Assembly (NCBI GenBank): GCA_026874595.1
Contig: CM049306.1
Location: 87,371,142-87,435,141 of the forward strand
Length of the DNA stretch: 64,000 nucleotides
From: Sipunculus nudus
Lineage: Eukaryota; Annelida; Sipuncula; Golfingiida; Sipunculidae
Reading direction: 5' to 3'
Shown: piece after piece, positions 24,494-35,987 of the stretch
Position numbering within the stretch: position 1 is the first letter of the stretch
Layout: every line of letters starts with the position of its first letter
Made by a program: the position numbers and the translations under genes
Notes under the pieces: model-generated
Told to the model about the DNA's origin: nothing
Databases searched by the model: none
The model's input: only the letters and a program-made list of their open reading frames with translations

Positions 24494-24899
24494 TGTAACG
24501 AAGACAATTTTTTTCAGGGGAAAACATTGGGCCGATTCCGGTTTCGAACCCATGTCGGTGGCGCACAAGTCCGGCAAGCTTTTCTAGCGAGAAAGTTCGA
24601 TCCGCTTTTATGTCACCCCGTAACACATCCCCTCTTAAAAGCGTTCTGCTATCAGAACAAGACTAATTATCCCAGGAGTCACACTTTGGTGAGCTTATTC
24701 CCTGGGCAACAAAGTTTACCGGCACATTTAACGAGCCCCTATTTTGTTACGAAGACAAATTGCTCAGGTGAAAACATCGGGCCGATCCCCGATTCGACCC
24801 ATGTTGGTGGCGCACAAGTCCCGCGTACCAAGCGCTTCGCTAGCAAAGCAAGCTTCACTAGTGAGACAGTTCGATCTGCTTTTATGTCACCCCATAACA
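24494..24899. mobile_element. TRIM-like element with two short terminal direct repeats
   Basis: Two direct repeats, 24494-24625 and 24745-24899, each begin TGTAACG or TGTTACG followed by aagacaa. Each ends tcacccc(g/a)taaca, giving LTR-like TG...CA ends. Within each lie the shared words gggccgat, cgacccatg or cgaacccatg, and ggtggcgcacaagtcc. The roughly 120-bp spacer has no coding capacity. The arrangement resembles a terminal-repeat retrotransposon in miniature. The copies have diverged and no target duplication is apparent, so a simple tandem duplication of one small element is an alternative. Confidence 0.5.
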
Positions 24900-27800
24900 C
24901 TACTTAACTCTTATTTACGAAATCCTGAATTTCAACCTGCGAGTAGATAAACAAAATTGGCTGAAATTAACACAGATGTTTTACTTGTAAGGATCTTTTG
25001 GTCCTATCATCTTACCAATTCTACCGTGGAGAGGTGATAACAGTTTAATCATGCAGTTTTATCTAAATTTTGACTGATTATTATGTTATTCAGGCCGTTA
25101 GCATAAAGTGTATTGATTTTTTTAAAATGAAGACTATATTACTTTTAAAACCTGTCAAATTAGAACCTACCTATTGAATCAATTGTAGATAATAGATGCA
25201 CAGTCTGTCTGCTTATTTTTTTAATAACTACAATACGGATTATGTTAGAGGCATTTTGCCCTTAAGACATTATCGAGGAGGCATACCAGCACAGTTTTAT
25301 TGAATAATGTGTCACATCCACATACACACCAAGAATACATGATGAACCACTGCGTCCTCACCTATGAATCTAACATTAAATGTATCGTCTCTTTACTGTT
25401 AATTTGCTTTGTCACCTCCCTGCGTCCTCTCCTTCAGGACGCACTTGTTCACGTTATACTTTGATTTCCCTGATCACGTTTACCCTCCTAAAGCGGCAGG
25501 TGGTACTTCCAACCCGGTCAAACAAGACTTTTCAGTTTATTTCTCAACTATTAACTTAAAAGCATGCTTCCTGAAGTCTACATGAATTCCCTTAACAACG
25601 GCTTATTATATTATTCTTTATATCAAAATTTGGGTCCATTGGGGGGGATCGATCAGACTTCCCCTTAATTCAAATTCCCTTCTGCCCAGGTTTATCTTAC
25701 ATCTCTAATACGATTGCACCCCCCCTCCCCCCCCCCCGCATTTGTCCAATTACGTTAATATGAAATCCATGTTGAAATTTCCTCCAGATTAAGGGTAAAC
25801 CCGTGTGTAAAAGTGTAAAATTGGTTAATATTTAAGATGATTCAAGAGGCAATTACAATACTTTTCCCAATATAAGGAAACCATGAAGTAATCGAACATT
25901 ATCTGCATGACCAGATGATTTCAAAATCGCTATATAACAGAATGTGTGGTCTATATTCGCCTTAAAAGTGAAGGGGTGAAAAGGACATACTTCAGTGCCC
26001 CCCCCCCAGTAACAATGTCCATACAATTTCCCTACGGCCTTTTCACACTCTCAGAAGTTAGGCTAACGTGCAATGGCGAGTCACAACTCGTCAAGTGTCG
26101 TTTCAGACTCGAATCCATGTCCGTGCGTACCGAATTAATGTCTCTTCATGTCACCAGTACTCTCCATGTAGCTGCGAGAATTTTTTTTTAATTAAAAATT
26201 TCTCGTGCGAATTTTCGTCTTCTATATATGTCAAACACATGTTAAGGAAGTATCGCCCAAACTCGAACACGTATGGTGGGTTATGACGATTTAAGTACGG
26301 GTACCGTACAAGTATCAAGATTTCCTTGTAGGTGAAAACATCATGTTCTTGTTCGTGTCCCTAAGACCCACGGCTAAACTCGTAGCGTACCCGGTGATTT
26401 TTACCACGGCAAGAATAGGCGACAGGCGAGTGCATGTCCACCATACGTGTTTGAGTAATATATATAAAAGTCATATACGATATTAGTTTATTTTACGATC
26501 AATGTAATTTTTTTTTACTTTTCTTATGACGCTGACTGTTTTAAGCCCTCCAATAATAACCATATAGTATTCCGTTTAGAAAATATTTAACTTCCATAAG
26601 TCGCATTATTTTAACCATTAACTATTTTATCCCAAAAAAAATATTTTTTATAAGTTATAATAAGTCTTTTTTTTATATTGTAACCTCTATGTCTTTTATT
26701 TTTATTTGTTTTTAGAGATTTTCTTACATGAATTTCAAGCACAGTGACATAAAGTCAGGTTTAATTTATGGAGAAATTAGGTAATCTTCAGTGAACAAAG
26801 GTTCCAGGTTCATGAGAGAGGAGAGTGCCATGCACGCGATGAGTTACCGTCTGATAAAGGTCAAACGCTTATCAAACATTTATCTATAACAAAGATTTAT
26901 GTTCACTAATGAACAGAACAATAATTATCTTTATAATAAATAAGCAGTTGGGTTTTTTTCTACAGAATGGTTTACCTGTTTCTGCTGTGATTTGACTCTC
27001 CAAAGTCCGCGCACGTATCGTCGGTGCGCTATTCTAGGAAAAGTTTGGTTTCTTTCGCGGGAATAATTTCCTATTAAGTTGCATAATTAAGAATTGTAAT
27101 ATAACCCCAATAGGTGCCCCTATTTCACGCAGTGCACGCTTTTGAGGAGGCGCCCCGAGGTTTTCCTGCATTTCGAGCTCACCGGGCTGTTAAGAAATTG
27201 CCAAAGAGCATACTATACCCGAGCCCGGGGATTCGTGCAATACGCGATGACGTGGGTCAACTCAAATCCCCATTGACCCCCATATCCGTTATTATACTTT
27301 CTAAAGGAATATCCCTTCAAAAGGAATTTGTGGTTTTTGATTCAAACACTTAGAAAAAGACCAAGTGACTCCGCTTTATGTGCGAGGACTTTTCACTTGG
27401 GGTCATCAACATAAATCGAGACCTGTTGAACGAGCACCGTTTGACAATTTTTTATTGGTTAACAGGTAATGGTTTGCCGGTGTGTTGTTATCGAAACATT
27501 AATATATATCTGTTTATGATATCCATGGTATGATTACTTAGGCACATTTAATTTTTTTAAGACGTATAACAGGAAGTCCCACAACTGAAAAAGGGAGGGG
27601 GGGGGGGGGATACACACAATTTTTCTTTTAGGATCCGCAATCTCCAGGGACGTTGAAAACATATTACCAGTTCATCTTTAAACTGACAAATATTCTATTA
27701 ACAAACAGGTTCTGCAGTCAGAGCCTACAAAACTACTACAGGATCTTCTTTACTTATCAGTCAAGTGTTGATTAATGTGTACACTTTTCATGTATGAAAA

Positions 27801-29549
27801 CTGTCACGCTACAGTCAGCGGTTTCACCTAGTGAGTGGCACAATAAATACATACGAATGGGCGGCTTCTACACGGGGACAAACAAGAAATGATGATTCTT
27901 ATTACCTCCAAAACTTGATGGATTGTTTTATTTTAACCCAATAAAAATTTCAGCAAAATCTTTCCATAATTTTTTTGGTCAATTTACTAAGGGACAAAGC
28001 GAAGAACCACTTTCTTAGCCAATGACTTGCTCCTGAAGATGTTAACCCGCTTTTATCTGGGAGCGTAGTAAGTTTTGCGGCCAGATTTGCATATTCCAGG
28101 TCAATCAACTAAGCTCATAACAGTTAGTTTTTGTTGGAATCTAAATAGATAAATTAAGAGTCTGGAAGAACCACATATACAACCATGTGATAACGTAGAA
28201 ATACTCGTTTTTAACATATTTGAGAGTCGGTGAAATTAGCTGTGTGGCTATGTGACATGAACCTTTTTATTAAATAGATTAGTTATATAGAAAAAAGGCG
28301 TTCTGGCCCTATGAAATACGTAAACAAGCTAAAAAAAAGTCAGTTATTCTAGTATTCCATTACAGGTTTATTTGTGTCACCTTCACGCATGCTTTAAGCT
28401 TAACTCAGTCAGGTTGTCCGCGTCACGCGACCGAACTTATGTGTGTTTTAAGGTGCCTTGCCGATTAGCAGAGGACGTCCCAATAAACAGGTAATCTTGA
28501 TATTGTACAGCCAAGTTCAGTGCTCTCTGCAAAGACCCGAACATAGTGAGATAAGTGTTTTGTGATAAGATAGATACTGTAAGAAACGCGCTGCACGTTT
28601 TGAATTATTACATTCATATGAATTTTACTAAGTCTGATCGAGGGAGATTTTCAATGAGTGACGCTTCAGACGTTTGAGGCGCTTTGACATTTCCTTATAT
28701 TGATACTAATATTATTTTCAAATATCAAACTGATGGTAAATACAATATATATGTACAAAGTAAGTGATGTAAATGATATATGTGCCTTGACTTAAACTAA
28801 CAATTTATGGTTTAAATCAATGAATATTTATTTATAGTAGTAGGATTTATGTTTGATATAATGACGAAAAAGTTATTTAATACAAAATGACAATCTTAAC
28901 AAAAGCACGGGAGTTATAATGAACGTTAAGGAGAAGACATAATTTCGGCCCATATACATGCACATAACATAAAACATACATACTTCACGAAAAATGTGTG
29001 TAGGCACCAGCAGAGGACAAATAGAACACGTATATACCTGAGGACTGCTTGCGGCCTGAGATTTGATTTATGTGATCGTATATCTGGACGCCACCAGCTA
29101 CCTGCGACATGTATCATGTCATTAAAGCTGGCCACAGGAGCTTGTGTTCAAAGATGTGGCTTAATTTCAGGTTTCCTAGGAGATTTGCCTGGAATCTCCC
29201 AGTAAGTCGCATTAAAAGATTCTAGGCCCTACACATACAGTTTTGCCCATTTGACATTCAAGGTGCTCTTATGACATGTGTCTGAAGGTCGCAGATTATA
29301 GGTCACTGTGACCTTATTTCAAGTTTCCAAGGACATTTGCCAGAGACCTCCCTGAATGTAACGTACTAAGATTCTTGGCCTAATAGATACAATTTGTGCT
29401 CAGTCTGACCGTCTGGGTACTCAAAATCATGTTTTATGGCCCATAGGTCGTAAAATATAGGTCACCATGACCTAGTATCGATTTACAAGCATATTTGCCT
29501 AGGTCCTCTCTGGATGTACAACTAGCAGTTTCTAAGTCTAACGGTTATG
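24900..29549. other. Intergenic region without recognisable gene
   Basis: About 4.6 kb of AT-rich sequence with several homopolymer runs (poly-C near 25722 and 26000, poly-G near 27596). It holds one small inverted-repeat element listed separately. From about 29270 diverged repeat sequence leads into the element at 29550-29646. Short ORFs lack domain features or splice support. Confidence 0.5.
26261..26456. mobile_element. Short TIR element (196 bp)
   Basis: The left arm ACTCGAACACGTATGGTGG (26261-26279) matches the inverse of the right arm at 26438-26456 at 18 of 19 positions. The interior is non-coding and includes ggtaccgtac and tagcgtacccgg. It is MITE-like in size and structure; the target duplication is not clear. 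Confidence 0.55.
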
Positions 29550-29646
29550 ATTTGTGCACAGTTAACGGACGGACAACCGGCACGACCGGACGGACGCCGG
29601 ACAAAGAGAGGTCGCTAAAGCTCAGATGACCTACAGTCAGTTGAGC
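29550..29646 (-). repeat. Dispersed repeat end, CTCAACTGAC / CCGTCCG type
   Basis: Read on the minus strand this starts gctcaactgactgtaggtc, continues through agcgacctc and a CCGTCCG-rich box, and then reaches gcacaaatcat. The same order is seen on the plus strand at 29900-29990 and 32905-33000, defining a dispersed family. Its body may extend left to about 29270. Confidence 0.65.
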
Positions 29647-29899
29647 AAAAAATGATGTATTATCTTTAGACTTATATATCAGGATTTGTATCTTGGGAAG
29701 TTAATAATCCAAAAAATCATAACCTGCTATTAACAAGGGCAGATTGAGGGGTTTCAGAATGGATGGACTCATAAAGCGAGGCCAAGGGATAAGGTGTTGT
29801 AATGGAGAAATTCTGGATGTTAAAGTTCAATATGGGGTAATTTAAAACGCCAATTTAAAACGTACTTTATTTTTTTTTTATATTTAAACCCATTTTTAA

Positions 29900-29990
29900 C
29901 TCAGCTGACTATAAGTCATCTGAGCTATAGTCGTGGCCTATTTTCCGTCGTCCGTCCGTCTGTCCGTCCGTCCGTAGATGTGGCACGTTT
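29900..29990 (+). repeat. Dispersed repeat end, CTCAGCTGAC / CCGTCCG type
   Basis: ctcagctgactataagtc followed by a tccgtccgtctgtccgtcc box. It matches the inverse of 29620-29646 at 23 of 27 positions and faces away from it. Confidence 0.65.
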
Positions 29991-32904
29991 TGAAATCGTA
30001 AGATCTAGGAATCCAAATTCGGCATAATGTTAGATGTCCCCAAGATCTCCTACCAAGCCAAAAACTGGGTCTTTGCGAATTCGTTCCTTTAAGAAATTAA
30101 GGAAAAACCTCATTTTTTATAAGAAAAACCTATTTTCACATTTCAGGACTGCCTAATATCAAAACAACTCATCTGTTTTCCCTCATATTTACCAAAAATA
30201 TTTCTCTATATAGTTTCTGTGTACATGCCAGAAATTAGGTCTGTATTATATTATTTAAAAAAGTTATTGGCCCAAACAAAATGCACTTTGTAAAAAATCA
30301 GGAAAAATATTTGGTCACTTAACACCAAAGAAAATGTTAAAGCTAGGACTTTTTTTCAGTAATATAACTTTGATTAATCAAAATTTAATTGTATACCCAA
30401 AATTGGATTATTATTCTAATTATTGAAGTTTTTTCAGATGCTCTAATGTATTTGCATTCTGTATATCCAAGACCCCACTCTTGCTGAATTCAGCCTTGCC
30501 TAGGTAACCTTATTGGTGATGCAGCACTGGCAGAACATCCCTGCTGTTATAAACATACACTTATTCTCATGGACCCTACCCTAACATCCCCCCCCCCCCC
30601 CATTCCCCCCCTCCCCCCACCACCACCACCACCATCACCAATAATATTGCAATACATGGTTTTTTATTGTCAACTGTATTTCTTTAAATGTAAAGCTGTT
30701 TTTGATCCAATGTGCAAAACTTTTCTTGAAATCTTAATTCAAGAAGTAATCTAAAAGATGCCACGTTTTACTGATGTAGCATTTTTAAGAAATTATTTTC
30801 TTTTAAATAATTAAACAAAATATAATTTAACCAATCAGTAGGCATAATTTGATAATATATGAAACAAATTATGGATAAATTAAGGTGCAATATAAAATTG
30901 TGAATTCGGGAGTGTTATTTTCATACATTTATTGCTTTGCAAATTTAAAAAATATATTTTATAAAAAAAAAGAAATATATCTGTGTGCAAAATGTGACGT
31001 TACCTGACTAACTTAAGTATAAATGTTGATGCAATTTAGATTTGTGATTCAATTTAAATATTCAGATATATATGATATACTGTAAATATATAGTAAATTT
31101 TATAAACTTTAAAAAAATGACTTAACGAAAGAAAAAATAGGATCTAACGCAAATATTTGTTCATTGTTTTCCTGTCTCAGTAGAATGGAAATTAAAGTTA
31201 TTTGCTTTGTTTTCAATCTCTCTGCCTGCTTTTGAATATTTAAAAATAATTTCATTTAAATTAAATTTTATCCTTTACCTATATGCACAGGTGCTGTAAT
31301 TTCCACCAGTCCCTGTAAGCACCATTGAATTTTATTCCGTAATCTGTATTTATATCCAAAGGTGTTGTAATTCCCCCCCTCCCCCACCCCCCTCCCCCCC
31401 CCCCCCCCCAAGTCATTGAGCCCTAGTTCCTGAGCACTGAGGATAGTATTTTTATTGCAACTTCAAAAAATCTATGGTGATGCAGTTTTAACTGTCACAA
31501 TCCGCTGTGCACCGTGACCCATGGGTCCCTTGTTTCTAACTGGACCCTCCCCCTTTGCGGACCTGGGAAACCTCTCATCATTTTTTTCTAAGTTGGATCC
31601 CTTCCTTTCCGTCCTAGATCCTAGATCCGTCCCTGTGCCTTATTCCTTACTAGTTAAAAGAACACAGCTGAACCATTCTGAAAGACTCTGATAAAACCAC
31701 TTGTCTATGAAGACCACATTTGAGTGAACAGAAAAGAAGACATAAGTTATAACTGACACTTATTGTAAAAGACATGTCAAATAAGACTACCTGTGAAATT
31801 AAACCACTTTTGGCCAGTTCCACCGGTGACCTTATTGCACATTTTTTCACTGTAAAAACCCTGTCTAAGACCCGCTCTTGGGTGCATGGGTGCCATTTGT
31901 GCGGCTTGATCAATGTACCATGACCTCTCGCCCCGTTCTTGGTTGAACGTTCAGTGAACCATTTCCCCTGTGACCATCCTGACGAAATCAATTAAGATGG
32001 TATGACAAGTGTCCTTTATTATCACAACAGTACAATGTATATGGTAAAACCGAACACATAGATCAAAAGATATATGATAAGACCTGAAATATGTGATGTT
32101 ATCTTGACGTAAGGTGATTAATAAAACAAATGTTATTGCAGGTAAGGATTGATTAACAAACGCTGTATATCCTGGTCATGCCTTATCACATTGCAGACGC
32201 ATATTTCACATTTAGGACAGAACGTGAAGCAGTTGACATCAGACGGGACCAAGGTTCCATATTCGACCTCGTATTTCATTATTTTGTCGCCGTGAAGCAT
32301 CCATTACATTGGCCCGATTAAAAGTCGCATAGTTTTTTGACAACGCGGTCCAATGATAATGCTGACGTACTTCTGCCCTATCCGTTTTATATATTACTTG
32401 ATATTCTCTAAAAAAAGGGATAGATTATAAAAAGAGTTACCAGTCACACCTTTAAATTTCATTTAGAGGTATACCTTAGAAAAAGAGCTATACTTTGCGA
32501 AAGGCCGGAAAACGGAGCTGCGAGTCGTCTAAACGGATATCATATTTTGAAGGTAGTGTCATGAGCAGAGGAATTTTTATGATTATTATTTCAGATTTTA
32601 TAACAGTAAGTGTATAGAGTTATATGCCATAAGTTTGACATCAGAATTATAAGAAACAAATTAAAATTACGCCGTCATGAATTGTGTAACATCATTAATG
32701 ACAGTCTTATTCTGCTACCACTTATGCTAGTCAACGACTGGCAAGTGTTATGTTTGTAAACTCACTTTTATTTTATGTTCGATGATAAAATATGGCGTGT
32801 TAAGTAAATAAATACTTGCATGCTTCTCTATGGGTGAATGTAGTAATGTTAGTCACATTGTAAAATGCAACGATCAGTTCTATTCGGAAAACGGGCCGTT
32901 TTTT
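29991..32904. other. AT-rich intergenic region
   Basis: Contains poly-C and CCA runs at 30589-30645 and a C-rich tract at 31375-31410. No exon, RNA gene or convincing mobile element was recognised. Confidence 0.5.
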
Positions 32905-33000
32905 TAGCTCAGTTGACTGCAAGTCTGACCGTCCGGCGGTCCGGTCGTCCGTTAGCAGGGCACAAATCGTAACTTCTGGTCATAGAAAATTCTAAGTGAA
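32905..33000 (+). repeat. Third copy of the CTCAGTTGAC / CCGTCCG repeat
   Basis: tagctcagttgactgcaag followed by gtccggcggtccggtcgtcc and gcacaaatcgtaacttctgg, in the same order as the copies at 29.5-29.9 kb. Confidence 0.6.
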
Positions 33001-33568
33001 CACCCAGGGAGGTAAATAAACATCTCAAGTTGATGTCTGTGTGTTAATATAGAATTATATCTGATATAATTCATGTATATTTATTTTCAGTTCTTAAGTT
33101 TCCAATGACCTAAAGAAAAACTAGGCCATCCAGCCTATGTTGATCGGCCCTGTTTTCCCGTGACCAGTTTATCTTCGTAACTAAATGAATGCATCTGAAC
33201 AGTTTATGGGTTATACATTAACACATTTCACTGTTTTTTTTTTTTTTACAATCTTTTTTTTCTATTATGTTAATGTGCAGAAAGTGAAGTCTCCAACCCC
33301 TGTGATTGTTTGTAACATGGTGGATGGCCTAAAAACGATTAAACAATCCATGCAAGTAATTTGTACTTTCACTAGAGGCTTGCTTTGCCATATTATAGAC
33401 ATTTACCTTTGAATACCCCGAGGGACCATAAAAAACCTTAAGTTTTCTTGATTCTGTTGTGATAATAGAAACACTTTTACCACCAAGCAATGTGTTTAAA
33501 CAAGTTTAAATATGCTTGCTTCCTTTTTAGGGGTTTGCGGTGATCAATATAATCTGAATATATATATG

Positions 33569-33569
<1 letters not shown>

Positions 33570-33608
<39 letters not shown>
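33570..33608. repeat. (TA)n microsatellite
   Basis: Uninterrupted TA tract. It is followed at about 33640-33692 by a sequence ending aaatcctggatatgccactgg, which looks like the end of a decayed inverted-repeat element. Confidence 0.9.
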
Positions 33609-33611
<3 letters not shown>

Positions 33612-34219
33612 CATATCAAAGAGACGCAAGACAGCACCCTTCCCGACCTTTGGGCTGCGCTCCCATTTTTTTCAAATCCTGGATATGCCACTGGTAAAAA
33701 AGTATATATTGAGGTTTGCAAATTGATAAAAACTGATCCCTTCAGGTGACAAATTTGTGGCGGTAAGCACGTGGGCCCCCTGTTCTTTGTTCCTTGCGCC
33801 CGGCAAAGCACGTGATCCAGCAGGTCCAAGTCTTGAATGAAACACTTATTGCGTATGTATTTATACACATTCATAACACACTGAAACTTATCATTTGAAT
33901 AATTATCCGGGGAACACGCATCTAAAATGTCCAGTGGGTACCCTAGCTGTCTTCGGATTCATTTATTTCCATATTAACGACCGAAGAATCGCATGAAAAA
34001 CCTTGTCCCAGAAGATAAATTAAGGACGTCACATTCCTCTGTCTGTACTGATGCCAGGTGTTTGTCTACTTTATAATCAGATGTGCTTGGTGGCGATGTT
34101 GCTTTTAAATGGACCAGCGGTTGGAGCAATATTCCTGGTTTAGGCTGGAATCACAGTCAAGCAGCGCATCTAACTTCGACTAACTTAGCCACGGTCACAT
34201 CACGTCAACAAGCCCCTAC

Positions 34220-35165
34220 CGAATTGTTTTCGCCAAAAAGTTTTTTCGGGCGAGCTTCGGCCGTATTTCTTTTTTTTTTTCTCAGACGAGCCTCGTCATA
34301 ATTTTAACAGCTCGACGGGAAGCTCGTCGCTCTTTAGCGCGGAGTTTAACTAAGGACGAGGAATCTATGGAAATTCGGCGAAGATTTTGCTCGAAAGCAG
34401 CTCGGGTAGAGAGCACTCCTGAGGGATCTTTTGGGAAGTTTTCAGTCGCGTAAACTCCACCAGGACCTCGCATACAGGTCCAAACTGGTCGGGCGGACCA
34501 CAGAGGAGCCTCGGTCGAAAAAAAGAGCGTCGAACAATTTCCGAACGATGTTAAGCCTCTGTCACAACCGGGATAAGGTCGCCGTACGGCGAGTGTTTTG
34601 TGCTATTCCTTGCGGTAGACGCACGGCAACCGCAACTGACATTAGCGCAAGCGCTTAAGTTGATGCGGCGGCCGTGCGTCAGGCAACCACCTACGGCTCC
34701 GTACGGGCACCGTACAGTAGACGTACGGATGTCGTAGGATTTACCCGTGCGATTTTTAATGCTACTCGTCTACCCGAGAGACGTATGGCGTACCTGTGGC
34801 TGTCGTAAGGGGTCTTTGCGGCTTCCGCAAGGCTAGCTTGCGGCGTCCGCAGGGTTAACTCACTTTACCGTGCGTAGACCGTGAGAATGAGGAAGACACC
34901 ATGTCGTTCCCGCACGTCGGCCGCATAAGTATTCCCGCGGTTTCAAAAAAGCGGACGGTGATCTACAGTGTGCGGTGGCTGCAGCGGGTTGTGACCGAGG
35001 CTTTAGGAGGAGGCTCTGACGTGCTCCCAAAGACGTCCTGTCAGGTCCCTTCACATTTCAGGTGCAGACAAAATGTTTGGACTCGGCTGGACCTCGAAAA
35101 TATTGTTACCACAATCTATAAAATCGACGGATGCGGCCCGAATTTTAAAATGGACGACTAGCTCG
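34220..35165. other. GC-rich island upstream of the SLC26 gene, CGTACGG-rich
   Basis: This stretch is clearly richer in GC and CpG than its surroundings. From 34570 to 34880 it has many words related to CCGTACGG and GTACGG/CCGTAC in both orientations (gccgtacggcg, ctccgtacgggcaccgtac, gacgtacggatg). No reading frame with a recognisable domain crosses it. It lies 0.5-1.4 kb upstream of the first coding exon, whose 5' end is an acceptor, so a promoter and untranslated first exon must lie upstream, possibly here. A decayed mobile element with internal repeats is an equal possibility. Confidence 0.4.
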
Positions 35166-35612
35166 CTACTCGGCCAATTTTAAAAATTCATGAAAACGAT
35201 AGTAAAAAAAAGTTAACTTTGATGGAACAAGTAACATCCGGAATGAAAAATGGTAGACTGCAGGCGATGGAGCTAATATATCTGCACTATTCTTATCAAT
35301 ACGGCCTGATGCGGCTCTTGTTAAAATATCTTACGAATTTTGTCTGGCTTACGTAGGTTAACTTTTTCAAATAACAGAAATCATGTTTAAAGTCTGCTAT
35401 GACACAGTGATTTAGATTAAATGGTTCAACCGATTAGGATTTGATCTTATTGTTATTTAATTTGGCAGAACATCAAAATGACACTTTGTACATAAGTTTT
35501 GCTGGACATTTCACTATTGTGTATGGTAACAATAAAATATACAACATATATGAGGGTTAGGTTGCCGTTCCTAGTCTTATCGATTAGTGTATTGTTCTCT
35601 TTTTCATTACAG

Positions 35613-35987
35613 ATCAGCAGGAAGGGCAAGTTTGACACAGTGTTGACAAGATGGGTGTCAAGGCTGTTGAACTTGAGAACACGGGGAAACAGAGGGATGC
35701 TGACCTTGAAGAGGGGTCAGGGTTATCGGTGGTGGTGGACAGGCCTGTATACTCACAGATCCAGTTTGACCAGGTGTACCGGGCACCCGACCCCCCATAC
35801 GTCCCCATACCACAGAGAGCCAAGTCCTTTTGTACCCAGGCTTTCGAATGCTCGGGAAAATGTTGGAAAAATGTCATGTACCGACTGCTTCCGTTCATCG
35901 CCATAATGAAGTCATACAACATCCGAACTGACCTGGTTAACGATATCATCGCAGGCTTGACCATCGGTATTATGCACATCCCTCAAG
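35613..35987 (+). CDS. SLC26: SLC26 first coding exon (residues 1-112)
   Basis: The acceptor ttcattacag ends at 35612, then 38 nt of 5' UTR precede the ATG at 35651. It encodes the acidic cytoplasmic N-terminus, the conserved [13 protein letters not shown]-type strand that packs on the STAS domain, and the start of the first membrane helix ([19 protein letters not shown]). The donor is cctcaag|gtaggt and one nucleotide of a split Gly codon is carried over. Confidence 0.93.
35633..35635 (+). promoter_or_regulatory. In-frame stop just upstream of the SLC26 start
   Basis: A TGA lies in frame five codons before the ATG at 35651, within the same exon. No earlier start in this exon can be used, and the ATG (context gacaagATGG) is well supported. 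Confidence 0.8.

Noticed and set aside
34431-35161. ORFs in the GC-rich block upstream of SLC26
   Set aside because: No start context, domain or codon periodicity. High GC and few stops explain them.
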